From Phycisphaerales bacterium (GTDB lineage Bacteria > Planctomycetota > Phycisphaerae > Phycisphaerales > UBA1924): a stretch of 64,000 bases of DNA. The stretch is taken from assembly GCA_029260295.1 (NCBI GenBank), contig JAJDDN010000008.1, forward strand, positions 372,001 through 436,000. Reading direction: 5' to 3'. Positions within the stretch are counted from its first letter, which is position 1. Each line of letters begins with the position of its first letter. The position numbers and the translations under genes were made by a program. Shown piece by piece: positions 17,734 through 26,774 of the stretch. Under the pieces are notes generated by a model. That model ran no database searches. It was not told where the DNA came from and was given only the letters and a program-made list of their open reading frames with translations.

Positions 17734-18977
17734 GCCAATCGGCTAACCAACTGGTTGAACATTTTTTCCGGCACGAGTCGGCAAAGCTTATCGCCGTGCT
17801 GACTCGTGCCTTTGGTATTCGGCGCATTGACTTGATTGATGATATGGTTCAAGTCGCCATGCTCGAGGCGATGAACTCCTGGAAACTCAATGGGATTCCC
17901 CCAAACCCATCCGCATGGATTCATCTTGCTGCCAAGAACCGTATTCTTGATACATTGCGGCGTGAAAAAAATTTTGCCAAAGCAGTTTCACTTTCCGGGC
18001 AAACACTAGCGTCTCAAGAGTTGGTAATAGATCAGTGGCTCGAAGATGAGCACATTGCAGACAGTTTGCTGCGGATGATGTTCGTCTGTTGCCATCCGGT
18101 AAATGATCGGAAGACCCAGATCGCCCTGACATTGAAAGCCCTCTGTGGCTTTGGCCTATCCGAAATCGCACGCGGGCTCTTGCTCCCAACCGAAACGGCC
18201 AAAAAACGCATCCAACGCGCCAAGAAATCATTAGCAGATGCCAATGTGGGTTTGGATCTACCATCCGTAGAGCAACTTGATCAACGGCTCGATGTTGTGC
18301 ATGATGTGCTCTATTTGATGTTCAATGAAGGTTACAGCACCTCGCGTGGAATTGATCCCATACGGTCGGATATATGTGAGGAAGCAGCCCGATTGTGCCA
18401 CCTGCTTTGCCAGAGCTCGTGTTCATCGCCAGCTACTAAAGCCCTGCTCGCTTTGATGTTGTTCCACGCCTCCCGGTTTGAAGCAAGGACCGATGATCAG
18501 GGGGCTGTTATTCAGCTCGAAGATCAGTGTCGGTCCCATTGGGATAGACACCTGATTGAGTCAGCCCAAGGTTGGCTTGCTCAGTCAAGGACTGGTCGGC
18601 CAACGACATACCATCTAGAGGCCACTATAGCTATGCTCCATTGTGGAGCTCCGAGCATTGAAAAAACAGACTGGAATAGTATCACGACTCTCTACAGTCG
18701 GCTCTTGGAGCTACATAACTCACCAATGTACGCGTTTAACCAAGCAATTTCCATTGGTGAAGCAGGGGATACACATGAGGCTTTGTCTCGGCTTAAAGAA
18801 CTGAAAGTCCATCCAAAAATGAAGGGCTATTTTCTGTTGGATTGCGCCATTGCTCGAATCTATGTACTCCAAGGAGACAGGAAGAACGCGGTCGATTCAT
18901 ACTTGCTGGCGCAATCGCAAACAGCCGTTGTCCATGAGCAAGCATTTATTGAAGGAAAAATCAAATCGATGCCATAA
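17730..18977 (+). CDS. ECF sigma factor, ECF42-like, with long C-terminal extension
   Basis: A 415-residue sigma factor. Region 2 is near residues 15-85 (DMVQVAMLEAMNSW, AKNRILDTLRRE) and region 4 near 125-175 (GLSEIARGLLLPTETAKKRI). It then carries a helical extension of about 200 residues (LMFNEGYS, later TPR-like pairs) instead of relying on a separate anti-sigma factor. Length, extension and two adjacent DGPF genes fit ECF group 42, where the extension is needed for activity. Start is GTG 17730, overlapping the upstream stop by four bases. No anti-sigma gene is present. Confidence 0.88.
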   Translation: MSQSANQLVEHFFRHESAKLIAVLTRAFGIRRIDLIDDMVQVAMLEAMNSWKLNGIPPNPSAWIHLAAKNRILDTLRREKNFAKAVSLSGQTLASQELVIDQWLEDEHIADSLLRMMFVCCHPVNDRKTQIALTLKALCGFGLSEIARGLLLPTETAKKRIQRAKKSLADANVGLDLPSVEQLDQRLDVVHDVLYLMFNEGYSTSRGIDPIRSDICEEAARLCHLLCQSSCSSPATKALLALMLFHASRFEARTDDQGAVIQLEDQCRSHWDRHLIESAQGWLAQSRTGRPTTYHLEATIAMLHCGAPSIEKTDWNSITTLYSRLLELHNSPMYAFNQAISIGEAGDTHEALSRLKELKVHPKMKGYFLLDCAIARIYVLQGDRKNAVDSYLLAQSQTAVVHEQAFIEGKIKSMP

Positions 18978-19062
18978 ACATGAAAAACCAGTTTGTAAAA
19001 TCCGAATAATTAAACTCCAACATTTCTGCTTTAGCATCCATCCAAAGATCACTGGAGATCCA

Positions 19063-21444
19063 ATGCTGTCATCACGAATTCCGATTCTAATTTTACTTTC
19101 CACTGCGCTTTCGTCTTTGGGTTTAGCCGGGGTAGAGCCCACGCTTGATCAACGCTTAGAAAAACTCGCCGAAACCCTCGAAGCCGCTCGCATTGAGGCG
19201 CATGTTCCGGGTATGTCTATTGCGATCGTCAAGGATGACCAGGTCATCTGGACGCATAGCTTTGGGGTTGCCGATGTCGAATCACAAACGCCAGTTGATG
19301 AGCACACAATCTTTGGGATCGGCTCGACAACCAAAGCATTCACGGCTACATTGGTTGGGATGTTGGTCGATGAGGAGAAGACGACTTGGGATACGCCGGT
19401 GACTGAGTACCTTCCATACTTTGATCTCAATCTAAAAACAGACAACCAGAACGCCGAGTGTACACTGCGTGATTTGTTGAGTCATCGCCATGGCTTTGCG
19501 CGAATGGGATTACTCTGGTTTAGTGGTGAAGTTTCTCGTGATAAGATCCTTCAAACTGCGGTCAATGCTGAGCCGATCGATGAGTTTCGAGCTGGGTTTC
19601 ATTATTGTAATGTGACTTACCTCGCCGTGGGCGAGGCGGCCGGGGTTGCCAATGGGACCAGCTGGGACGAGATGATGGTAAGCCGTATATTCAAGCCGCT
19701 TGATATGGTATCGACAGTTGTTCATACTCCAGACTCAGAAGCAGATGCTACGGTCGCATCGGGATACAACTGGAATGAGTTTGATGAACAGTTCGACCGC
19801 GCCCCTTCGCTCGATATGAACAGCATAGCCCCAGCCGGCGGGGTGTATTCGAATGTGCTTGACATGGCTCAGTGGATTAGACTGCAACTTGGCGAAGGCG
19901 AAATCGATGAGAAGCGTTTGATTTCTTCCGAGCTCATCCAAGAAACATGGACGCCTCAAATCGAGATCGGAAACGGGGTTTCATATGGGCTCGGATGGAT
20001 GCTCAGGGAAGTTAACGGGCGCAAGGTTATCGAGCATGGAGGAATGATCCCTGGATTCAGTGCTCAGGTGAGTCTGATGCCTGAAGAAAATCTTGGCTAT
20101 GTACTGTTGATGAACCAAGGTATATCGCCGCTCGGTGCAGCGTCGGTGGAGTGGATCTTTAACTCAATACTTGAGCAATGGCCTGATGAATTGGAGCCTG
20201 ATGTTGATCAAGGCATCGACTTCGAGGAATTTACAGGCATTTACATCGCAAATTTTGCTAAGTTTCAAGATGAAAACTTTGAGATCCGCATCGTAGATGA
20301 TGGGCTGGAGCTCAATGTGCCAAGTCAGAGATCATTTGCTCTTAAAAACCCTGGAAGTGACGGGTTGTGGGTCTTTGAGTTGACTGATCAGATCGCTCTT
20401 TCTTTCAAGCGCGATCCTCAAGATACAGTTGTCGGTCTGGTCATGCATCAGAGCGGGTTCAGTTTCCAGGTCCCTCGCAAGGGGTATGAAGAGGCGGCCG
20501 TTGTTCCCGTTGATGAACTTGATCAATATCTGGGTGGTTATATCCGAGAGCAGGGCGGAAAAAAGGTGCAGATTGTCATCAATCGTGGTCGGCTTGCGAT
20601 GAATGACAAGGGAACACTTTTGGATTTTGAGACTCCTGATAAGCATGGGCACGCACCGCTGAGGGATCGCCCAGACTGGGGCGCGACATTTATGCACGAT
20701 GCGGAGGGCACGGTGGAGTCATTCGTGTTTCATGGTCGCGCTGGCGATAAGCTCTTTGTGCGTGAAGTTGAGGGATTGACTGCCAAGCTTCCAACCATTG
20801 AAGAAATCTATGAGCTTCGCAATACGAGCGGCAGAGTCGAATCCGCACAGAGAACTGGTGGAAAGAAAGCTACCGGCAAGATTTGGGTTGCGCAGTCAGG
20901 ATTGTCGGGCACTTTTGTCTCATACGCCCAAGGCCAGTTTCAGTACGCAAATCATATGGACTTTCATGAGCATGGCCATGTTGATATTGTCACCAGCGGC
21001 AAAGGGGCGTGGTACTTCGATTCAATGCGTGGCTTTAAAGCCCTCAAGGGTGATGAGCAAAAACAAGCGTTGCTCAAAGCGCCTGGCGCGATAGAGGGTG
21101 ATTGGGGTGAATACTTCGATTCGATTCAGGTCATCGGCACTGACATGGTTGATGATCGCCCTACATATGTTATCCGACTCAAGAAGGGCGAACTGCCCAG
21201 CCGAACATACAGAGTCGATGCTGAGTTTGGCGATGTAGTGCAAATCAATATGATTGAGACAGTCGGACAATCATCTGTTCCAGTCACGATCAGTTATTCG
21301 GAGTTTGAAGTCATCGACGGCTTCCGTACTCCCATGCGTGTCGTATCAGAAATTCCAGGGTCGGGTTTCACGATCATTACCATCGATGAGGTGGTGTCTG
21401 GGTTAGAACTCTCCGATGATGTATTCATGCTTGTTGATCAGTAA
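19063..21444 (+). CDS. Secreted serine hydrolase of the beta-lactamase/PBP4* family
   Basis: A 793-residue exported protein; ATG 19063 has GGAG at 19054-19057 and opens a clear signal peptide (residues 1-22). The catalytic domain (about 30-370) is class C beta-lactamase-like: SxxK as STTK at residues 88-91, the Tyr motif as YCN near 184 and HGG near 325 in place of KTG. The C-terminal half has a DUF3471-like lipocalin-type region and a further beta-rich domain of unknown role. Such proteins are esterases or D-aminopeptidases more often than antibiotic-resistance enzymes. A longer in-frame opening from 18850 overlaps the sigma gene and is not used. It stands 85 bases after that gene. Confidence 0.85.
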   Translation: MLSSRIPILILLSTALSSLGLAGVEPTLDQRLEKLAETLEAARIEAHVPGMSIAIVKDDQVIWTHSFGVADVESQTPVDEHTIFGIGSTTKAFTATLVGMLVDEEKTTWDTPVTEYLPYFDLNLKTDNQNAECTLRDLLSHRHGFARMGLLWFSGEVSRDKILQTAVNAEPIDEFRAGFHYCNVTYLAVGEAAGVANGTSWDEMMVSRIFKPLDMVSTVVHTPDSEADATVASGYNWNEFDEQFDRAPSLDMNSIAPAGGVYSNVLDMAQWIRLQLGEGEIDEKRLISSELIQETWTPQIEIGNGVSYGLGWMLREVNGRKVIEHGGMIPGFSAQVSLMPEENLGYVLLMNQGISPLGAASVEWIFNSILEQWPDELEPDVDQGIDFEEFTGIYIANFAKFQDENFEIRIVDDGLELNVPSQRSFALKNPGSDGLWVFELTDQIALSFKRDPQDTVVGLVMHQSGFSFQVPRKGYEEAAVVPVDELDQYLGGYIREQGGKKVQIVINRGRLAMNDKGTLLDFETPDKHGHAPLRDRPDWGATFMHDAEGTVESFVFHGRAGDKLFVREVEGLTAKLPTIEEIYELRNTSGRVESAQRTGGKKATGKIWVAQSGLSGTFVSYAQGQFQYANHMDFHEHGHVDIVTSGKGAWYFDSMRGFKALKGDEQKQALLKAPGAIEGDWGEYFDSIQVIGTDMVDDRPTYVIRLKKGELPSRTYRVDAEFGDVVQINMIETVGQSSVPVTISYSEFEVIDGFRTPMRVVSEIPGSGFTIITIDEVVSGLELSDDVFMLVDQ

Positions 21445-21570
21445 GGGCATTTCTCTGCTTGAAAGGGTATAAAGGGTCAGAGATCAGCCAGGGATCAGCG
21501 TTTACAAAGCCAGGGCATCTAGCTTCCCATTATTTGTAGTGGGAATTTGTTAATTATTTGCCTTCCCGGG

Positions 21571-21599
21571 TTGCATGGATATGCATGGCTGTGTATAAT
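21571..21599 (+). promoter_or_regulatory. argR operon promoter
   Basis: TTGCAT (21571-21576), a 17-base spacer and a perfect TATAAT (21594-21599). The -10 ends five bases before the argR ATG, so transcription should begin at or next to the start codon, giving a leaderless or nearly leaderless mRNA. No ribosome site precedes the ATG, which agrees. Confidence 0.7.
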
Positions 21600-21605
21600 T
21601 ATGCA
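21572..21605 (+). promoter_or_regulatory. Two ARG boxes (ArgR operators)
   Basis: TGCAT-GGAT-ATGCA (21572-21585) and TGTAT-AATT-ATGCA (21592-21605) match the TGnAT-N4-ATnCA core of ARG boxes. Their centres are 20 bases apart, the spacing typical of paired boxes bound by one ArgR hexamer. One box covers the -35 and the other the -10 and start codon, predicting strong autorepression of the whole operon by arginine. Confidence 0.75.
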
Positions 21606-22075
21606 TGTCGCTCAACAGCCGTCGTGAAATACTAAGAAAGATACTGAGTCAGAATACGATTTCATCACAAGATGAAATCGCAGAGGCCTTGCTGGTGGCG
21701 GGTGTGTCCGTAACCCAGACAACGGTATCGCGTGATCTTGCTGCAATTGGAGCGGTACGAGGGCAGGACGGGTACAGGCTCGGCGGATCGTTCACAGAAA
21801 ATGGGCATGCTCTTCCAATCGCCGGTAATGATGAGTTGTCAGGTCTCATTTATCGGCATGTTCTCTCTGTAGCCAAGGCGCAAGCGATTGTTGTTGTAAA
21901 GACGGCGCCGGGACATGCTCAAATGTTGGCTAGCGCATTTGACCGTTGGCCACCTTATGGGGTGGTGGGCACGGTTGCTGGAGACGACACTATATTTCTT
22001 GCAACTACGAGTTCAAAGGCAATTGGTGTGTTGATGAAAACACTGCGTGCAGCGATGGAAGGCGGACGGCTATGA
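21605..22075 (+). CDS. argR: Arginine repressor ArgR
   Basis: A 156-residue transcription factor heading the arginine operon. The N-terminal winged helix has the ArgR signature (VSVTQTTVSRDLAAIG, about residues 37-53). The C-terminal hexamerisation and arginine-binding domain carries TAPGHAQMLASAFD and VVGTVAGDDTIFLAT. It represses arginine biosynthesis when arginine is abundant. ATG 21605 aligns with the family N-terminus; there is no upstream ribosome site, in keeping with a start at the transcript end. The stop overlaps the next start (ATGA). Confidence 0.94.
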   Translation: MSLNSRREILRKILSQNTISSQDEIAEALLVAGVSVTQTTVSRDLAAIGAVRGQDGYRLGGSFTENGHALPIAGNDELSGLIYRHVLSVAKAQAIVVVKTAPGHAQMLASAFDRWPPYGVVGTVAGDDTIFLATTSSKAIGVLMKTLRAAMEGGRL

Positions 22076-23097
22076 AGCACTTTATAACAACACAGGAATG
22101 GGACAAGGAGGAGCTCGATTGTCTGCTCAGACATGCCAGTGAATTGAAGGCCAATCCGTTGCAGCCACTGCTGGAGGGAAAAACGATCGCCTTATTGTTC
22201 TTTAATCCGTCACTCCGCACCCGCAGTTCGTTCGAGATAGGCGCCTGGCAAATGGGCGGGCATGCAGTGGTGCTTGAGCCAGGCCAAGGCACTTGGGCGA
22301 TGGCATTTGGTGATGGCGAGATTATGGATGGTGGGGCAGAAGAGCACATGAGTGAGGCGGCAAGGGTGCTGAGCAGATATTGCGACCTGATCGCGGTGCG
22401 GGCGTTTCCAGCGTTTGTAGACTGGTCAATCGATCGTCAGGATCATGTGATCAGAGCGTTCGCCAAGCATGCAACAGTACCCGTGATAAATATGGAAACG
22501 ATAACGCATCCGTGTCAGGAACTTGCCCACATAATGGGGTTGCAAGAGCGGTTTGAGACTTCGGATCTACGCGGGAAAAAATATGTGTTGACTTGGACCT
22601 ATCACCCCAAGCCTTTAAATACCGCTGTGGCAAATTCGGCAGCGATGATCGCGACGAAGTTTGGGATGGATGTGACGCTGTTATGTCCGGATGAACGATT
22701 TCTACTTGATGAGCGGTATATGTCGTTTGCAGCAGAGAATGCAGAAGATTCCGGCGGATCTTTCTCGGTTTCTCACGATATCGAGGCGTCGTATTCAGGG
22801 GCGGATGTGATTTATGCCAAGAGTTGGGGGGCGCTGCCATTCTTTGGGAGTTGGGAAAAAGAAAAACCAATTCGTGATGCAAATAAGCATTTTATTGTTG
22901 ACGACGCAAAGATGGAGTTGACAAATGGCGCTGTATTTAGCCATTGCTTGCCCGCAAGGCGCAATGTGAAGGCAACCGATAGCGTGATGGATTCACCAAA
23001 CTCGATGATCATCGAAGAAGCTGAGAATCGTTTGCACATACAGAAGGCGTTGATGGCGGCATTGGTTGGATCGCCGGTGACGCCGCAAGCCAAATGA
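22072..23097 (+). CDS. argF': N-acetylornithine carbamoyltransferase
   Basis: A 341-residue transcarbamylase making N-acetylcitrulline from N-acetylornithine and carbamoyl phosphate. It is the acetylated type, not ordinary OTCase: the phosphate-binding motif is FFNPSLRTR (residues 43-51) instead of STRTR, and it has THPCQELAH, WTYHPKPLNTAVANS and HCLPARRNVK (H291 to K300) as in the Xanthomonas enzyme, where this Lys is carboxylated. The succinylornithine type of Bacteroides differs at these sites. ATG 22072 overlaps the argR stop. This enzyme fixes the route: ornithine is not a free intermediate. Confidence 0.92.
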   Translation: MKHFITTQEWDKEELDCLLRHASELKANPLQPLLEGKTIALLFFNPSLRTRSSFEIGAWQMGGHAVVLEPGQGTWAMAFGDGEIMDGGAEEHMSEAARVLSRYCDLIAVRAFPAFVDWSIDRQDHVIRAFAKHATVPVINMETITHPCQELAHIMGLQERFETSDLRGKKYVLTWTYHPKPLNTAVANSAAMIATKFGMDVTLLCPDERFLLDERYMSFAAENAEDSGGSFSVSHDIEASYSGADVIYAKSWGALPFFGSWEKEKPIRDANKHFIVDDAKMELTNGAVFSHCLPARRNVKATDSVMDSPNSMIIEEAENRLHIQKALMAALVGSPVTPQAK

Positions 23098-23104
23098 AAG
23101 ATTC

Positions 23105-24355
23105 ATGATGAATACAACAAATGTAAAATCAGTCGTGCTTGCGTTCTCAGGTGGATTGGATACCAGTTTTTGCGTGCCATTTCTAATAGAGAAGGGGTAC
23201 AGCGTCATCACGCTCTTTGTCGATACCGGAGGCGTGGGTGAGTTCCAAGCTGAACTCATTGCTCAGCGCGCAAAAGAGGTGGGGGCATGCGAACATATAA
23301 CCGTTGATGCTGGCCAAGCATTGTGGGACACCATAGTGACGCCGATGGTCATGGGCGGTGTGAAGTATGAGGATCGGTATCCGTTGTTGTGCTCGGATAG
23401 GTATGTAATCGCTGCTGAAATGGTAAAACTCGCGGTTGAACGCGGTGCCGATGCGATAGCGCATGGTTGTACTGCGATGGGCAATGACCAAGTCCGGTTC
23501 GATCAATCGATTCGGTCATTGACTGACCTTCCCATATTGGCGCCGATCCGTGACATTATGGCCGTGACAAATACGCCTAGGGCATATGAGATTGAAGATC
23601 TCCGGGAGCGCGGGATTAAGGTGTCTGATGAGGCGAAGCGGTACACGATCAATGAAAACTTACTGGGTGTTACTGTGTCTGGATCAGAAATCGATGAGAT
23701 GAGGGCGCCTGGTCCTGATACGCGTAAACTGACCAAACCTAGTAACGAATGGCCAAAGAAATCATTGAAAGTAACGATTGGATTTGAAAAAGGGCGAGCG
23801 GTTACACTCGATGGCGTGTTTATTGATGGGTTGACGATGCTGAGCACGCTCAATGAGTTGTTTGGAGCGTATGGCGTGGGGCGGGGAATCTACACCGGCG
23901 ACACCATCGTTGGTCTCAAGGGACGAATTGTTTTCGAATCCCCAGGGCTCGAAGCATTGCTGGTGGCCCACAAGGCACTCGAAGAGTTGGTGCTGACCAA
24001 AGCGCAGAACGAGTTTAAACCAGCAGTTGCCCGGCGGTGGACAGAACTGGTATTCGGCGGGATGTACTTTGAGCCTTTGCGACATGATATTGAATCGTTC
24101 ATTCGATCAACCCAGTCGTCAGTTACGGGCGATGTAGTTCTCGAAACATGCGGAGGGGTATGCGATCCAATTGAAATCTTCACTGAGAACGCACTGATTC
24201 GAAAGGGTGCGTGTTATGCACAACATACGGACTGGTCGGCTAATGAGGCTGAAGGGTTTATTAAGATCTACGGCCAATCGTCGACGATGGGGTCAGCAGT
24301 GCGGTCCAAACTCGGGGTTGGTTCGGAGGCCTCGGCGTGCTCGATCGTATCCTGA
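23105..24355 (+). CDS. argG: Argininosuccinate synthase
   Basis: A 416-residue enzyme joining citrulline and aspartate with ATP. The PP-loop AFSGGLDTSF is at the N-terminus; GCTAMGNDQVRFD and TINENLLGVTVSG are further family motifs. The sequence follows the Xanthomonas-type subclass as I remember it (YGVGRGIYTGDT, LKGRIVFESPGL). Two ATGs stand together at 23105 and 23108; the ribosome site is weak (GAAAG at 23096-23100). Its 3' end overlaps argE by 19 bases. Confidence 0.94.
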   Translation: MMNTTNVKSVVLAFSGGLDTSFCVPFLIEKGYSVITLFVDTGGVGEFQAELIAQRAKEVGACEHITVDAGQALWDTIVTPMVMGGVKYEDRYPLLCSDRYVIAAEMVKLAVERGADAIAHGCTAMGNDQVRFDQSIRSLTDLPILAPIRDIMAVTNTPRAYEIEDLRERGIKVSDEAKRYTINENLLGVTVSGSEIDEMRAPGPDTRKLTKPSNEWPKKSLKVTIGFEKGRAVTLDGVFIDGLTMLSTLNELFGAYGVGRGIYTGDTIVGLKGRIVFESPGLEALLVAHKALEELVLTKAQNEFKPAVARRWTELVFGGMYFEPLRHDIESFIRSTQSSVTGDVVLETCGGVCDPIEIFTENALIRKGACYAQHTDWSANEAEGFIKIYGQSSTMGSAVRSKLGVGSEASACSIVS

Positions 24356-25446
24356 CACATCTTGAATATTTGGTTCAATGTGATACACAGAACCCGCCTC
24401 GCACGGTCACACCTGAGCATCAGGTGATTGAGTACTGTGCCAAAGTACTCAGTGCATGCGGGTGCATTATTGAAATTTGCGACCTCGGCGATGGATGCGT
24501 GAACATGCTAGCGACGCGTGGGCAGGCGAGAACGATTGCCAACTGTCATCTCGACACAGTGCCTGCGGACCAGTCTTGGACAAGGGATCCCTTTACACTC
24601 GGAGTAGAAAATGGGCTTGCTTTTGGGCTTGGCGCATGTGATATCAAAGGGGCAGCGGCTTGCATGCTCACATCCGCGCAAGAGTCTGATGGTGCAATGG
24701 CATTGCTTTTTACGACCGATGAAGAAGCCGGGCAGAGCACTTGTGTGAGATCATTCTTGAATGGGTCTCCTGTGTACGATCGAGCCATAGTTGCTGAGCC
24801 GACCAGCGGTAGGGCTGTGTGCGCACATCGTGGATTGGCGACCTTTGAACTTCTGTTCAACGGTCATGCTGCTCATTCATCCATTACTGATGCAAATGAG
24901 CACAATGCGATTCATCTTGCAACACAGTGGTGTGCCGAAGCGATTAAGCTCGCAAAAGAATCGCCACTTGACAACATCCGTTTAAATATTGGTGTGATCC
25001 AAGGTGGGTCAAAAGCCAATGTCGCTGCATCGTCAGCAAAAGTAATCTTTGGTATGCGACCGCCGGCGGGGATGAATCCTGAGCAACCGATCAGTGCACT
25101 CAGGATGCTAATCAAGGATCAAGAAACTTGTATATGGAAATCACGGTTTAATGCGCCAAGTCTGAGTGAATCTTCTGGTACATCAAGCCTCGTCGCAGAC
25201 TATGGGTTTAAATTAGGGTCGCCTGTTGATTTTTGGACCGAAGCAGCATTGTTTCATGAGGCAGGGCTTTCGACAGTTGTGCTTGGTCCAGGGAGCATAA
25301 GTCAGGCGCACGCCGCCAATGAGTTTGTTGCCATCGACGATCTAATTTCCGTTTACAAATCATATAAACAGGTATTTTCAGACCCGCTCGAAGTAACCCA
25401 CAACATCACGGGTGCATTGGGTTCTCAAGGAGTGATTTCACCATGA
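24337..25446 (+). CDS. argE: N-acetylcitrulline/N-acetylornithine deacetylase (M20 family)
   Basis: A 369-residue di-metal amidohydrolase. Metal ligands are visible as His and Asp in NCHLDT, Asp in GACDIKG, the Glu pair in TTDEEAGQ, Glu in AEPTS and a late His in SQAHAANEF. With an acetylornithine transcarbamylase in the operon the physiological substrate should be N-acetylcitrulline, as in Xanthomonas; ornithine-type activity may remain. GTG 24337 with CGGAGG at 24325-24330 gives the start inside argG. The stop overlaps argAB by four bases. Confidence 0.9.
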   Translation: MLDRILTHLEYLVQCDTQNPPRTVTPEHQVIEYCAKVLSACGCIIEICDLGDGCVNMLATRGQARTIANCHLDTVPADQSWTRDPFTLGVENGLAFGLGACDIKGAAACMLTSAQESDGAMALLFTTDEEAGQSTCVRSFLNGSPVYDRAIVAEPTSGRAVCAHRGLATFELLFNGHAAHSSITDANEHNAIHLATQWCAEAIKLAKESPLDNIRLNIGVIQGGSKANVAASSAKVIFGMRPPAGMNPEQPISALRMLIKDQETCIWKSRFNAPSLSESSGTSSLVADYGFKLGSPVDFWTEAALFHEAGLSTVVLGPGSISQAHAANEFVAIDDLISVYKSYKQVFSDPLEVTHNITGALGSQGVISP

Positions 25447-26774
25447 TGCGCGATGTTATTTTCAACTTGCTCTACAACCTGGGTGGTAAACGCGAGGTTG
25501 AACGGTATCTCTCACAATATACTCAAGACTCAGCACCGAAATCTACTGTGGTAAAGGTGGGGGGCGCGTTGATTGAGAATGATCTTGATGACCTCGCGTC
25601 GTCGCTGGCGTTTCTGCGGCATGTTGGAATGTCGCCTGTGGTTGTGCATGGCGGCGGCCCTCAACTCTCGCGAGAGCTTGAAAATCAAGGGGTTGAAAGC
25701 AAATGGGTTGATGGGCTTCGTGTCACGACCCCCGAAGTGCTCGGGGCCGCGCACCGTATGTTCCTTCGAGAGGGAGCTCGGTTGGCGCAGGCGATTGACG
25801 GGCACAGTGTGCGTGCTCGTGTGATCCCGTCAGGCGTGTTCGAAGTTGTGCCCGATTGTCATGAACAACTAGGGCTTGTCGGGCAAGTTGTCGGCGTTGA
25901 TCTCGCCCCGGTTCGGGCGGCGTTTGAGGCTGGATATATACCTGTGCTCTCGCCATTGGGAGTGACCAAAGGCGGGCAACTGCTCAATGTCAATGCGGAT
26001 ACTGCTGCACGGGCATTAGCTGAGGCACTGTGTCCTGGAAAGGTAATCTTTCTGACTGAAACCGGTGGTATCTTGGGAACCGATGGGAATGTGATCTCTG
26101 CCGTCAACTTAGAAGATGATCAAGAACGGTTGATCGAAACTGGCGAAGTATCTGGCGGGATGGCACGCAAACTTGTTGAAATCGGCGAGCTGCTTGAATC
26201 GTTACCTGCTCACGCATCTGTATCGATCACAAAGCCGTCCAATCTAGCCAGCGAGTTATTTACACACAAGGGCAATGGGACATTGATTCGCAGCGGCGCC
26301 TCTATCAAGGTTGTCGATCAGCTTGATTCGTTGGATCTTCATAAACTCAAGTCGCTTTTGGAGTGCAGCTTTGGTCGAGAACTTTGTGATGGGTACTTTG
26401 ATTCGAGGCTACATACGAAGGCTCTGATTGCGCCATACACTGCCGTTGCGATTGTTGATGAATCAGATTCGGTATCATATCTTGACAAGTTTGCAGTTAC
26501 CGCTGAAGCACAAGGGGCGGGCATCGGTGCATCGCTTTGGAACAAACTCATTGAAGAGCATCCTCAACTATTTTGGCGTTCGCGGGCTGATAATCCTGTG
26601 AACGGTTGGTATATGCACCGTGCAGACGGAATGAAGCGGTTGGAAAACTGGGTGGTTTTCTGGCGAGGTTTGCGCACCAGCGAAGAAATCGAATGTGTAA
26701 TAGAACGGGCTTTGTCCTATGAATTATGCTTCGGCGATGTTATTCAAAGCAAGGAGGCTGCAGTTGGCGTATAG
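25443..26774 (+). CDS. argAB: Bifunctional N-acetylglutamate kinase/synthase
   Basis: A 443-residue fusion: amino acid kinase domain (about residues 35-285; VVKVGGALI, VVHGGGPQL, LNVNADTAARALAE) and a C-terminal GNAT domain (about 300-440) of the vertebrate/Xanthomonas NAGS type. It would acetylate glutamate and phosphorylate the product, the first two steps of the pathway. No separate argA or argB is in the operon. ATG 25443 overlaps the argE stop (ATGA). Feedback control by arginine is expected for the family but cannot be read from sequence. Confidence 0.92.
   Translation: MMRDVIFNLLYNLGGKREVERYLSQYTQDSAPKSTVVKVGGALIENDLDDLASSLAFLRHVGMSPVVVHGGGPQLSRELENQGVESKWVDGLRVTTPEVLGAAHRMFLREGARLAQAIDGHSVRARVIPSGVFEVVPDCHEQLGLVGQVVGVDLAPVRAAFEAGYIPVLSPLGVTKGGQLLNVNADTAARALAEALCPGKVIFLTETGGILGTDGNVISAVNLEDDQERLIETGEVSGGMARKLVEIGELLESLPAHASVSITKPSNLASELFTHKGNGTLIRSGASIKVVDQLDSLDLHKLKSLLECSFGRELCDGYFDSRLHTKALIAPYTAVAIVDESDSVSYLDKFAVTAEAQGAGIGASLWNKLIEEHPQLFWRSRADNPVNGWYMHRADGMKRLENWVVFWRGLRTSEEIECVIERALSYELCFGDVIQSKEAAVGV

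Noticed and set aside
18850-19062. 71-residue N-terminal extension of the serine hydrolase
   Set aside because: It overlaps the sigma factor gene, lacks a ribosome site and would bury the signal peptide starting at 19063.
22072-23097. Succinylornithine or ordinary ornithine transcarbamylase
   Set aside because: The motifs NPSLRTR, THPCQELAH and HCLPARRNVK and the operon order fit the acetylornithine type; STRTR of ordinary OTCase is absent.
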